From an uncultured Bacteroidales bacterium (GTDB lineage: Bacteria > Bacteroidota > Bacteroidia > Bacteroidales > Bacteroidaceae): DNA of 64,000 nucleotides. The DNA is taken from contig CADAEK010000005.1 of assembly GCA_902786925.1 (NCBI GenBank), positions 1 to 64,000 on the forward strand, written 5' to 3'. The notes beneath the pieces were generated by a model. The model had not been told where the DNA came from, searched no databases, and saw only the letters and a program-made list of their open reading frames with translations. A program made the position numbers and the translations under genes. Positions 41,562 to 51,300 of the stretch are shown one piece after another; the first letter of the stretch is position 1; each line of letters opens with the position of its first letter.

Positions 41562-42333
41562 CAGCAGAAACGCGGTTGGTCAGTTCCACATAGTCCTGAA
41601 CAGAAAGCTGCTCGGGACGCTTCGTGAAGATGGGGTCAGCTAACATGGGATGATCTTTGCCCAGAATCTGCTTCATGCCGTTGCGCATCATCTTGCGTCG
41701 CATAGTGAACACCGTCTTCACGATGCGGCGGAACAAAGCCTCATCACATCCCAGAGCATCTTTCCCGTTGCGCGTAAGGCGGATAACTGCACTCTTCACT
41801 TTAGGAGGTGGATTGAACACATTCTCGTGGACTGTAAAGAGATATTCCACATCGTACCACGCCTGAATGAGCACACTCAACACGCCATAGGCCTTGCTGC
41901 CTGGCTGGGCAGCCATACGCTCTGCCACCTCCTTCTGAATCATGCCTGTGCAACATGGGATCAGGTCACGATTCTCCACCATCTTGAAGAAGATTTGAGA
42001 GGAGATGTTGTAGGGATAATTGCCCGTCAAGACAAAGGGCGCACCATCAAACACCTCACGGAGGTCCATTTGCAGGAAGTCACCTTCAATGACATTGTCG
42101 CCCAATTGGGGGAAATGCTCATGCAGATAGGGAACAGACTCGAAGTCGATTTCCACCACCTTGAATGGACGGTTCTTACGAAGAATAAATTGTGTAAGTA
42201 CGCCCATGCCAGGACCTACTTCCAAAACGGGGATGTCGGGGAAAGCATCCACCGTGTCGGCGATGCGCTGCGCCACGCCGAGGTCGGTTAAGAAATGCTG
42301 ACCGAGAAATTTCTTTGGTTTTACGCTTTTCAC
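41545..42333 (-). CDS. rsmA: 16S rRNA dimethyladenosine transferase RsmA (KsgA)
   Basis: 262 residues from a GTG giving (M)KSVKPKKFLGQHFLTDL. SAM motif VLEVGPGMGVLTQFIL, acidic VVEIDFESVPYL, catalytic NYPYNISSQIFFKMVE and the C-terminal VKSAVIRLTRNGK. It dimethylates two adenines near the 3' end of 16S rRNA. The GTG is chosen because the conserved KPKKFLGQHFL lies right after it and earlier codons overlap the promoter; the start is preceded by a run of T on the coding strand. Confidence 0.96.
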   Translation of the reverse strand: MKSVKPKKFLGQHFLTDLGVAQRIADTVDAFPDIPVLEVGPGMGVLTQFILRKNRPFKVVEIDFESVPYLHEHFPQLGDNVIEGDFLQMDLREVFDGAPFVLTGNYPYNISSQIFFKMVENRDLIPCCTGMIQKEVAERMAAQPGSKAYGVLSVLIQAWYDVEYLFTVHENVFNPPPKVKSAVIRLTRNGKDALGCDEALFRRIVKTVFTMRRKMMRNGMKQILGKDHPMLADPIFTKRPEQLSVQDYVELTNRVSAATSLL

Positions 42334-42376
42334 AAAAAAAAATCGTAATGTTGGAGGATGAATGATGAATTTATTG

Positions 42377-42384
42377 TATCTTTG
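42377..42384 (+). promoter_or_regulatory. TAnnTTTG element for the flippase-like gene
   Basis: TATCTTTG, 26 bases before the ATG at 42411; the start site would lie near 42391, inside the opposing rsmA promoter. Confidence 0.55.
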
Positions 42385-42390
42385 TGGTTG

Positions 42391-42422
42391 CAAAGGTACG
42401 ACATTTCTCGATGAACAACAAA
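42391..42422 (-). promoter_or_regulatory. rsmA promoter, overlapping the divergent gene
   Basis: On the minus strand TTTG (complement of 42419-42422), 20 bases, TACCTTTG (complement of 42391-42398). Its -33 box is inside the first codons of the divergent gene, so the two promoters overlap face to back. Confidence 0.7.
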
Positions 42423-43418
42423 AAAACACTTAAAAAGGCACTGAATATCATCGTCCCCTTCTTGTTGGGAGGTGGCATTTTGTGGTGGATGTACCGAGAT
42501 ACCAACTTTCAAGACATGGAGGAAGTGGTGCTGCACCAGATGAACTGGGGGTGGATGTTGTTCTCGTTAGTGTTTGGCGTGACAGCGCAGATGTTTCGGG
42601 GCATCCGATGGAAACAGACATTGGCACCACTGGGCGAACACCCACGCATGGCTGACTGTATCCATGCCGTATTCATCTCCTACGCTTCCAGCTTGATTAT
42701 CCCACGCAGCGGAGAGCTGAGCCGGTGTGGCATTCTGGCGAAATATGACAAGACGCCCTTCCTGAAAGCCCTCGGCACGGTGGTGACGGAACGCATCATT
42801 GACTCCTTGCTGCTGCTCTCCATCACAGTGGCCGTCATCATGGCACAACTGGCGGTCTTCAACTCGTTCTTCAACAATACAGGAACAAACTTGAATGACA
42901 TTCTGGATGGCTTTACCACGACGGGGTATCTGGTCACAGCATTGTGCCTCCTCATCACCGTAGTCTTTATGTGGCTGGCCTTGAAACGTTTCACTTTCAT
43001 GCAGAGGGTTCGCACGATGCTCTCCAACATCAAGGAAGGCGTGCTGTCGCTCAAAGGTGTGGAGAACAAGAGCTTGTTCACATTCTACACGTTAGCTATT
43101 TGGGCCAGCTACTTCCTGCATTACTGGATTACATTCCGTTGCTTCTCTTTCATGGAAGGACTGGGGTTCACAGCAGCGATAGTAAGCTTCATCGTAGGCA
43201 GCATCTCGGTGATTGTCCCTACCCCCAACGGAGCCGGACCTTGGCATTTCGCCGTGAAGACGATTTTGATTCTATACGGACTGACAGACACAGAGGCAGT
43301 TACCTTCGTGCTCATCGTGCATACGATACAGACGGCACTGGTGCCTGTGCTTGGCATCTTCTCACTCATCGTTCTGGGTATGCGTTCCGCTGTCAGCCCC
43401 AAGACTATAACAAACTAA
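42411..43418 (+). CDS. Flippase-like (UPF0104 / lysylphosphatidylglycerol synthase TM) membrane protein
   Basis: 335 residues from the ATG giving MNNKKTLKKALNIIVPFLLG. Seven or eight hydrophobic helices and the family phrases IRWKQTLAPLGEHPR, YASSLIIPRSGELSRCGILA and VSFIVGSISVIVPTPNGAGPW. This family includes putative lipid or isoprenoid flippases; the substrate is unknown. pepD follows after 22 bases, so they may be cotranscribed. An upstream in-frame start at 42384 lies within the promoter and was rejected. Confidence 0.85.
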   Translation: MNNKKTLKKALNIIVPFLLGGGILWWMYRDTNFQDMEEVVLHQMNWGWMLFSLVFGVTAQMFRGIRWKQTLAPLGEHPRMADCIHAVFISYASSLIIPRSGELSRCGILAKYDKTPFLKALGTVVTERIIDSLLLLSITVAVIMAQLAVFNSFFNNTGTNLNDILDGFTTTGYLVTALCLLITVVFMWLALKRFTFMQRVRTMLSNIKEGVLSLKGVENKSLFTFYTLAIWASYFLHYWITFRCFSFMEGLGFTAAIVSFIVGSISVIVPTPNGAGPWHFAVKTILILYGLTDTEAVTFVLIVHTIQTALVPVLGIFSLIVLGMRSAVSPKTITN

Positions 43419-43440
43419 TTATCACTAAAAACAGAACATC

Positions 43441-44907
43441 ATGAATCCTATCGAAGAATTAGCTCCCAAAGGGGTGTGGAAGAATTTCTATGCATTGACA
43501 CAGATTCCACGTCCATCAGGACATACAGAGAAAGTGGCCGCATTCCTGGTTGACTTTGCCAAAGCGAATGGTGCAGAGGCATATATTGATGAAGCCGGCA
43601 ACGTGGTGATGAAGAAGGGTGCTACACCTGGATATGAGGACAGACAGACTACCGTGCTGCAAGCGCACATGGACATGGTGCCACAGAAGACAAAGGACAG
43701 TACCCACAACTTCGAAACGGACCCTCTGGATGTGTACATTGACGGAGACTGGGTGAAGGCACGCAACACGACCCTCGGCGCTGACGACGGCATGGGCGTG
43801 GCGGCTGCAATGGCTATTATCGAAGACGATAATGTGGCGCACGGACCTATTGAGGTGCTGATTACCCGCGACGAAGAGACGGGATTGGACGGAGCTTTCG
43901 GTCTGAAAGAGAATGAACTGGAAGGCAAGTATCTGCTCAACCTCGATTCGGAAGAGGAAGGAGAGATAACCATCGGTTGCGCTGGCGGCATGGACATTCT
44001 TTGCCAGATGGAGTATCAGGAGCTGAATGTGGAACCAGCCAATATGCTGTGCTACGAAATTGTCATCAAAGGATTGCTCGGAGGACATTCTGGCATTGAA
44101 ATCAACAAAGGCAGAGCTAACGCCAACAAACTGATGGCACGCATCTTGTTTGCCGTTGTCAACACGAAGGCTGCATGGCTGTGCAGCTGGCACGGAGGAA
44201 ACATGCGCAACGCTATCCCACGCGAGTGTGAGGCAAAGGTGCTGGTGCCACAAGCTGAGAAGGAGAATTTCCTTGCACTTATCGAGAAATGCAAGAACAC
44301 TTTCATCGAGGAGTTCAAGGACATCGAGACGAAAGGCATTCAACTGACGGCTACACCTGTGGAAAGCATCCCCACGAAGGCCGTTCCACAAGAGGTGCAG
44401 GAGAATCTTATCAATGCCATCTTGGCTGCGCACGATGGTGTGTTGCGCAACACTCCATCTATGCCTGAATTGGTGGAGACTTCATGCAACCTTGCCATCA
44501 TCGACATCGAAGGCGGAAAGGCCGAAGTCATCACATTGGCACGCTCTTCGCAGGACAGCATGAAGCAGTATCTCTGCAACCAATATATCGCTTGCTTCTC
44601 TATGGCAGGCATGGAAGTGAAGCTGGAAGGCGGTTACAGCGGCTGGCAGCCTAACCCAAAGAGTCCACTTGTGAAGATGATGGCCGACATCTATGAGAAG
44701 CTGTACGGCTCTCGTCCTGTTGTGGGCGCTTGTCATGCAGGTCTGGAATGTGGAATCATTGGTGACAAATATCCAGAGATGGATATGGCCAGCTATGGTC
44801 CAACTCTCGTGAGCCCGCACACACCCAACGAGGCGTGCCTCATCCCTACAGTGGAGAGGTTCTACAACTTCACGCTCGAAATCCTGAAGAATATTCCTAA
44901 AAAGTAA
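43441..44907 (+). CDS. pepD: Cytosol nonspecific dipeptidase (aminoacyl-histidine dipeptidase)
   Basis: 488 residues, M20 family. Metal-site segments: VLQAHMDMVPQKTKDSTHN, LGADDGMGVAAAMAIIEDDN, ITRDEETGLDGAFGL, LLNLDSEEEGEITIGCAGG and HAGLECGIIGDKYPEMDMAS. It hydrolyses a broad set of dipeptides, fitting a peptide-fermenting lifestyle. The MerR gene follows after 15 bases. Confidence 0.96.
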   Translation: MNPIEELAPKGVWKNFYALTQIPRPSGHTEKVAAFLVDFAKANGAEAYIDEAGNVVMKKGATPGYEDRQTTVLQAHMDMVPQKTKDSTHNFETDPLDVYIDGDWVKARNTTLGADDGMGVAAAMAIIEDDNVAHGPIEVLITRDEETGLDGAFGLKENELEGKYLLNLDSEEEGEITIGCAGGMDILCQMEYQELNVEPANMLCYEIVIKGLLGGHSGIEINKGRANANKLMARILFAVVNTKAAWLCSWHGGNMRNAIPRECEAKVLVPQAEKENFLALIEKCKNTFIEEFKDIETKGIQLTATPVESIPTKAVPQEVQENLINAILAAHDGVLRNTPSMPELVETSCNLAIIDIEGGKAEVITLARSSQDSMKQYLCNQYIACFSMAGMEVKLEGGYSGWQPNPKSPLVKMMADIYEKLYGSRPVVGACHAGLECGIIGDKYPEMDMASYGPTLVSPHTPNEACLIPTVERFYNFTLEILKNIPKK

Positions 44908-44922
44908 TAAAAACCTAAGCCT

Positions 44923-45273
44923 ATGGCACTCAACAAGAACAAAGATCTGAAGATGTTTTACAGCATCAGCGAGGTCGCCAAACTATTCAATGTGTCGGAA
45001 ACTCTTCTCCGCTTCTGGGAGAAGGAATTCCCAACCATCAAGCCTGAAAAGGCAGGTCGTGGCATACGCCAATACACAAAGGCTGACATTGAACAGGTCA
45101 GGCTGGTCTATCACCTTGTGAAAGAACGTGGCATGACCTTACAAGGAGCACGTGACATGATTAAACGTGACAAGGGAGGCAGTGTCAATCGCAACGTGGA
45201 AGTGATTGACAGGCTTAAGGCAATCCGTTCTGAACTTCAAGCCATTGGCAAGGATTTAGGAGGTTTGGTGTAA
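44923..45273 (+). CDS. MerR-family transcriptional regulator
   Basis: 116 residues. N-terminal winged helix-turn-helix: FYSISEVAKLFNVSETLLRF, then WEKEFPTIKPEKAGRGIRQY. There is no effector-binding cysteine set; the C-terminal ~45 residues are a helix (MTLQGARDMIKRDKGGSVNR...). Such short MerR proteins are near-universal in Bacteroidetes, with unknown targets. Cotranscribed with pepD; ends at a bidirectional terminator. Confidence 0.9.
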   Translation: MALNKNKDLKMFYSISEVAKLFNVSETLLRFWEKEFPTIKPEKAGRGIRQYTKADIEQVRLVYHLVKERGMTLQGARDMIKRDKGGSVNRNVEVIDRLKAIRSELQAIGKDLGGLV

Positions 45274-45300
45274 AGAAGCACCAACCGCACAACAAGAAAA

Positions 45301-45328
45301 GGGGCTGTGTCTGATTCGACACAGCCCC
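45301..45328. terminator. Bidirectional terminator between merR and the NRPS gene
   Basis: Perfect 11-base stem GGGGCTGTGTC (45301-45311) with GACACAGCCCC (45318-45328), six-base loop; the minus side continues TTTTCTTG, the plus side TTACTATAT. Confidence 0.8.
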
Positions 45329-45394
45329 TTACTATATATGAGCAGGAAGGCAGTCTTTTCTGAACGGAAGACACTTCTTCACGTGATGCTACAA

Positions 45395-48300
45395 TTATTC
45401 AAAGAAGCCAAAGCCTGCAATGGCAGTTAGCATACGTTCAACATAGTCCCATGAAGTGTCACTCCAATGGAAGCCAAGGCGGTGGAGAACCGAGCAAGTG
45501 TAGCGGTTGTCACGCTCTATGACTGCAGACTTCTGCCCATGAGTCATATCTTGATAAGCAAGCATAGAGGATAGCAACTTGGCCTTTTCCGGATCTTGTC
45601 CTGCTTCACCTACCGCTTTCTCAAACTGGTCTGACTCCACGAAGTAAATCTCACTGCTCACTTTTGACATCAAGCGAAGCACATCACCAAAGAGTTCCGT
45701 GTGATTGTTAAAAGGCTGGAACACGGTGCATTCCTTGGGTGTAGATGCGAGAAGCACAACGGCCTTTGCTGTTTCATTGATTGGTGACATCTCGGTCAGT
45801 TCATCATAGATGTCGTAAGGGCAGCAGCCCAAGGTGCAGAACACTTTGAGACGCCCCATGAAGCTGTTGCTGTTGAAATTGACCTGGAACTCGCCATCGT
45901 AACTGCGAGGGGCTAGATTGCCCACACGCATTACCTTGCCACTGAGACCATGATGAGCAACTGCGTCAAGAACGAGTCGCTCGGCAAGGAACTTTGAATG
46001 TATGTAGCGGTTGTCAAGGAACTGTCCGAACCAGAGTTTGCGTTCGTCAAGCTTGGGAACTTCGCTACTGCTGTTGCGAACCAACCACAACTCGCCTACG
46101 GAGGTAGTGGAAATGTGCACCAGCCGAGCAGATTTTTTCAAGCAGAACTCCACGCAGCGCTGCGCACCTCCGATATTCACGTCTTCGATATCTGTGCCCT
46201 TTGAGAAATGCTTCACATTGGCAGCACAATTAAAGACTGTGTTGATGACAGGATGCCCCTTGGGCAAAAGATCTGTCATATCAGCCGTCACATCACCTGC
46301 AACAACAAAGAGACGATTTCCGAAGAGTTCCTTATACGATTTTTCAAAATAGTAGAACAGCATGTTCTTCAATCGCCGTTCTGCTGCAGGTTGGTCTTTC
46401 CCTCTCACGATACAAGTGATTGTCGCAGCATCGGAATCAATAAGCTCCCGCAGTACATGAATGCCAAGATAGCCTGTGGCACCTGTAAGAAGGACATTGC
46501 CCAACTGCTGACGTTCACCATTGATGAATGTCTCGACCCTATTTTGCTGCAAGATGGCGTCAATGCCGGAATAATCAAAGCCCGTCACCTCGTCATCCTT
46601 ACTATCTACTGAAGTTTCGCCTGTTACGAACTGAGTCAGCAGACGAGGTGTAGGATGTGTGAACACATCGCCGTAGGCCACATGGTAGCCTGCCTTATCC
46701 GCTTCGATAATCACCTTGGTCACCATGAGCGACGTGCCGCCTAACTCAAAGAAATTGTCGGTTGCACCTATCTTTTCCACGGAAAGGACATTACTAAAGA
46801 TGCTGCAGAATAATTGCTCTGTATCGCCAACAGGCTCTACGTATTCGTGATGATCCGCTTGCACAACAGGAGCCGGCAATTCTTTGCGGTTCACCTTCTG
46901 ATTTTGGTTCAGCGGAATGCGGTCTATCTGCATAGTGGCAGCAGGAACCATATAGGGCGGCTTCTGCTTGCCAATGAAAGCATTGAGCGCCTTGACATCC
47001 AACTGCCCATCACAAACCACATAAGCGGCGATATACTTTCCTCCGTTCTCATAGTCAAAAGCTTGGACGGTGACATCTTTAACACCGGGATATTGACGGA
47101 TGACGGCCTCAATTTCTTTCAGTTCGATACGGAAACCACGAATTTTCACCTGCCCATCCTTACGCCCTACAAATTGAACATTTCCATCTGGCAAGTAGCG
47201 CACGATGTCACCAGTACGATACACACGAGCATATTTACTATTATCTGTTTCCAAAGAATTCGGGACATAGACTTCTGCCGTTTTCTCTGGACGATTCAAG
47301 TAACCACGACTCACCTGAGGACCACTCACCCACAACTCGCCAACAGCACCAGGAGGGAGCCGGTTGAACTGCTTGTCTACAATGTATAGGCGCATGTTGT
47401 CTAGTGGCTTTCCTATAGGAATGTCCAGTTCATAATCCCGCACCCAATAAGTTGTTGTGAAAATGGTGCACTCTGTAGGTCCATAGCCATTATACATCCT
47501 ATAATGCTTTGGAGGATTTAGTGCGGAGAGTTTCTCGCCACCCACAGAGAAGCATTTCAACGAATGGTTGTCCACATTCGTAGCAAACTGATATCCTACC
47601 TGGGTGGTGATGAACGAGTGAGTGATGCCATTATCATTGAAATAGGCATTCAGGTCTGGCAGGTTCAAACGTATGTCATCACCTATGATATACACACTCG
47701 CTCCACATGTCAGCGCCGGATACATATCCATCATGCAAGCATCGAATCCGTAGCTTGCATATGCGGCTACATGGCTCTCGGCGGTCAATTCGTAGTAGCG
47801 TTGATACCAATGACAGAAACAAACCAAGTTTCCGTGTTCCAGTTGACAACCTTTGGGCACACCTGTTGAACCTGAGGTGTAGAGCATGATAAACAGCGAT
47901 GATGGCGTAATAGTGGCCTGAGCAGGAGTAGACATCGCTGGCAAGGCATCAATATCCTTTGTCAACAGTACCGTCCCTTGATATTCATCCACTAATGGGC
48001 GAAGCTCCTCGTCTGCAATGAGCAGCTTGGCAGAGGCATCTTGCATCATGAAGTTCAGTCGTTCCTTTGGATAGCTTGGATCTAAAGGCTGATAAGCACA
48101 ACCAGCCTTCAGCACACCTAACGAGGCGACTACCATCCATTCACATCGCGGAATCAGCACAGATACTACATCTTCTTCACCAAGCCCTAACGACATTATA
48201 TGCCCTGCAATGCGTTCCGACATCTCGTCCACCTGCTGATAGGTCAACCTCACGTCGTGATAAACTACCGCAATATTTTCAGGAACTTTCGCCACTTGCT

Positions 48301-51300
48301 GACGGAACAGAGAAACGACCGTCTGCGTATTGTCATAAGGCACATCGTTCTGATTGAAGCTATTGAGCAGCGCAGTCTGCTTTTCATCGAGCAGCGAAAT
48401 ACTCTTCAATGGGGCATTAGGATGGCGGATGAAAGCATCCGCTGCATTGCAAACTGATTGTGCCAAGTTTTGCATCAGCTCTTGGCTATATCGTCCTTTG
48501 TCATATTGCAGGCAGATGCTCGGCTTACCCGATGGATCGTTCATAATGAAGAAAGCAATCCGGAACTTTGGCGTATCCGACTCGAATGTCTCAATGCTTA
48601 CTGTCTGTCCCTTATACTGATAATCATCAAGCACTCCCATCTGATAGGCAAACATGATTTCAGCAGAAAGGTCATAGTCAGCCGCGATGCGAGCAAACGG
48701 ATAGGTCTCGTGACTTAATGTCTCATCGAAGTTCTTGCTGGTCTCATCAAGGAAATCCATGACTGTCTGCTCATCAACCTTGGCACTCAGCGCTAAGGTG
48801 TTGACAAACATGCCCACCGTGTTGCTGATGCGCAAGTCTGAACGCCCATTACTGATTGTGGTGATGCACAACTGCTCGTTATTGGTAAAACGAGACAGTG
48901 CATAGAACGTAGCAGCAAGGATATGATGCGACGGAGAAATGTTGTGCTGACAGCAGAAGGCTTCGATAGCAGCAAAATCCAATGGTGTATATAATGTTCC
49001 CACGGTACCTTGCTCCTGAGGATTGGTCAGGTCAGATGGCACTTCCGTCGCACCTTCCACACTACCCAAACGCTCCTGGAAGAAATCACGGGCTGCTGCA
49101 TATTCCTCTCCATCCTCTGCAGCTTTCTGTGCAGCGACAAAACTTGCGTAGGAGAATGTCTCAGGTTCTATTTCCCCGCCATTGAGCAAGTCAAACAGTT
49201 GTGACAGCAACACATCAAACGAACCACCATCCACAACAAGGTGATGAATGTCCATCATCAGGTACACCCACGCTTCTGTGGTGACAATCTCAATACGATA
49301 AAGGGGACCTTGCTTCAAATTGAAGGGTTTGACGAACTCCAGTTTATAGTTCGGTATATCCTCTTCCTTATGCTGACTATAAGTGATTTCCACTTGTTGC
49401 CCTGGGTCAACAATCTGCACAATATCAGCCCCGACGCTTGCGAAATGCACTTGCAACTGAGGGTGCGCTTTTACTAGCGTTTCCATCGCCCTTGCGAGCT
49501 GCTTGATATCCACTTCTTTCGGGAAGCGAGCGATAACAGGTGTATTGTAAATGGTAGATTCAGGGTGTTTAACGGAATCTACATAGACACCTATCTGTGC
49601 GTATGACAATGGAATATTGCTCATGTCTGCGTGTTTCACTTCATCAGCACTTTGCTTAGGAACCCCTCCACTCATCAAGTCTTTCAATATTTCGTTCTCG
49701 ATGCTCTGTATACTACCCGTCTTTGCCAGCGTTTTCGAATTGAGACTCACACCAAAGCGTTTGTTTATCTGTATCGCCACCTTGATGGACATGATAGAGG
49801 TCAGTCCTACATAACCCAACACTGTCGTTACACCAAAATCCTCTGTATTGATAATCTTAGCAATGATTTCATGGATTTCTTGTTCCAACACATTGAGCGG
49901 CGCGGCAGATTCTTCCATTCCGCCTCTTCCATCAGCCTTCCTTTCAGGTTTCGGCAAGGCGCTCTTGTTCACCTTCTGATTCTGGTTCAACGGAATTGCC
50001 TCAATCTGCATCGTAACAGCTGGCACCATATAAGGCGGTTTCTGCTCAAGGATGAAGTTATTCAGGGCTTCAATGTCTATCTGCTCATCACTAACAATAT
50101 AAGCAGCAATAAACTTACCACCTCCTTCCTCATCAAACGCCTGTACTGTTGTATCCTTGATGGATGGGAACTCACGGATGACAGCCTCAATTTCCTTCAG
50201 CTCGATACGAAAACCACGTATTTTCACCTGACCATCCTTGCGCCCTACAAATTGGACATTCCCATCAGGGAGATAGCGAACGATGTCACCGGTACGATAT
50301 ACTCGGGCATATTTGGCATTTCCCCTTTCAAAAGGATTCTGGATATACACCTCGGCTGTTTTCTCTGGACGATTCAAATAGCCACGACTTACCTGTGGGC
50401 CACTCACCCATAACTCACCTGCTGCACCAACAGGCTGCCGTTTACCTTGCCCGTCAACAATATACAGACACATATTGTCAAGGGGGGGTCCAATAGGGAT
50501 TTCATTCAACTTTTGACTCACTAAATAACTTGTAGTAAGCACGGTGCACTCCGTTGGTCCATACACATTATAGAAACGATAACTCGCAGGCGGCGTCATG
50601 GGAGCCAGTTTTTCCCCACCTGTTGACAAGTAACGCAACGAGTGATTCTCTATGCTTGTGGCAAACTGATAGCCCACCTGTGTAGTCATGAAAGCATGCG
50701 TAACATGTTCGCGCTCGAAGTAGTCGTTTAAAGCAATGAGATCCAGACGTATTTCTTCAGGAATGATGTGCACACAGGCTCCACAAGTCAGCGCGGGATA
50801 CATGTCCATCATGCAGGCATCAAAACCGTAGCTGGCATATGCTGCCACACGACTCTCTGCTGTCAGCTCATAAAAACGCTGATACCAATGGCAGAAACAA
50901 ACGATGTTGCCGTGTTCCAGCTGACAACCCTTAGGCACACCTGTCGAACCTGAAGTATAGAGCATGATGAACAATGACGACGGTGTGATGTTTGCCTGAA
51001 CAGGTGTTGCGACAACAGGCAAAGTGTCTATATCCCTCGTCAACAGCACATCGCCGTGATATTCATCTACAATGCCTCGCAGCTCCTCGTCGGCAATCAG
51101 AAGTTTGGCATCAGCATCTTGCATCATGAAGTTCAGTCGTTCCTTCGGATAGGTGGGGTCAAGAGGTTGATAGGCACAACCAGCCTTCAATACACCCAGT
51201 GAGGCAATAGGCATCCATTCAGAACGTGGAATAAGCACAGAGACCACTGGCTCTGACACTGCATCTTTCACCTTTAATCGGTCACTTACATACTTTGCAA

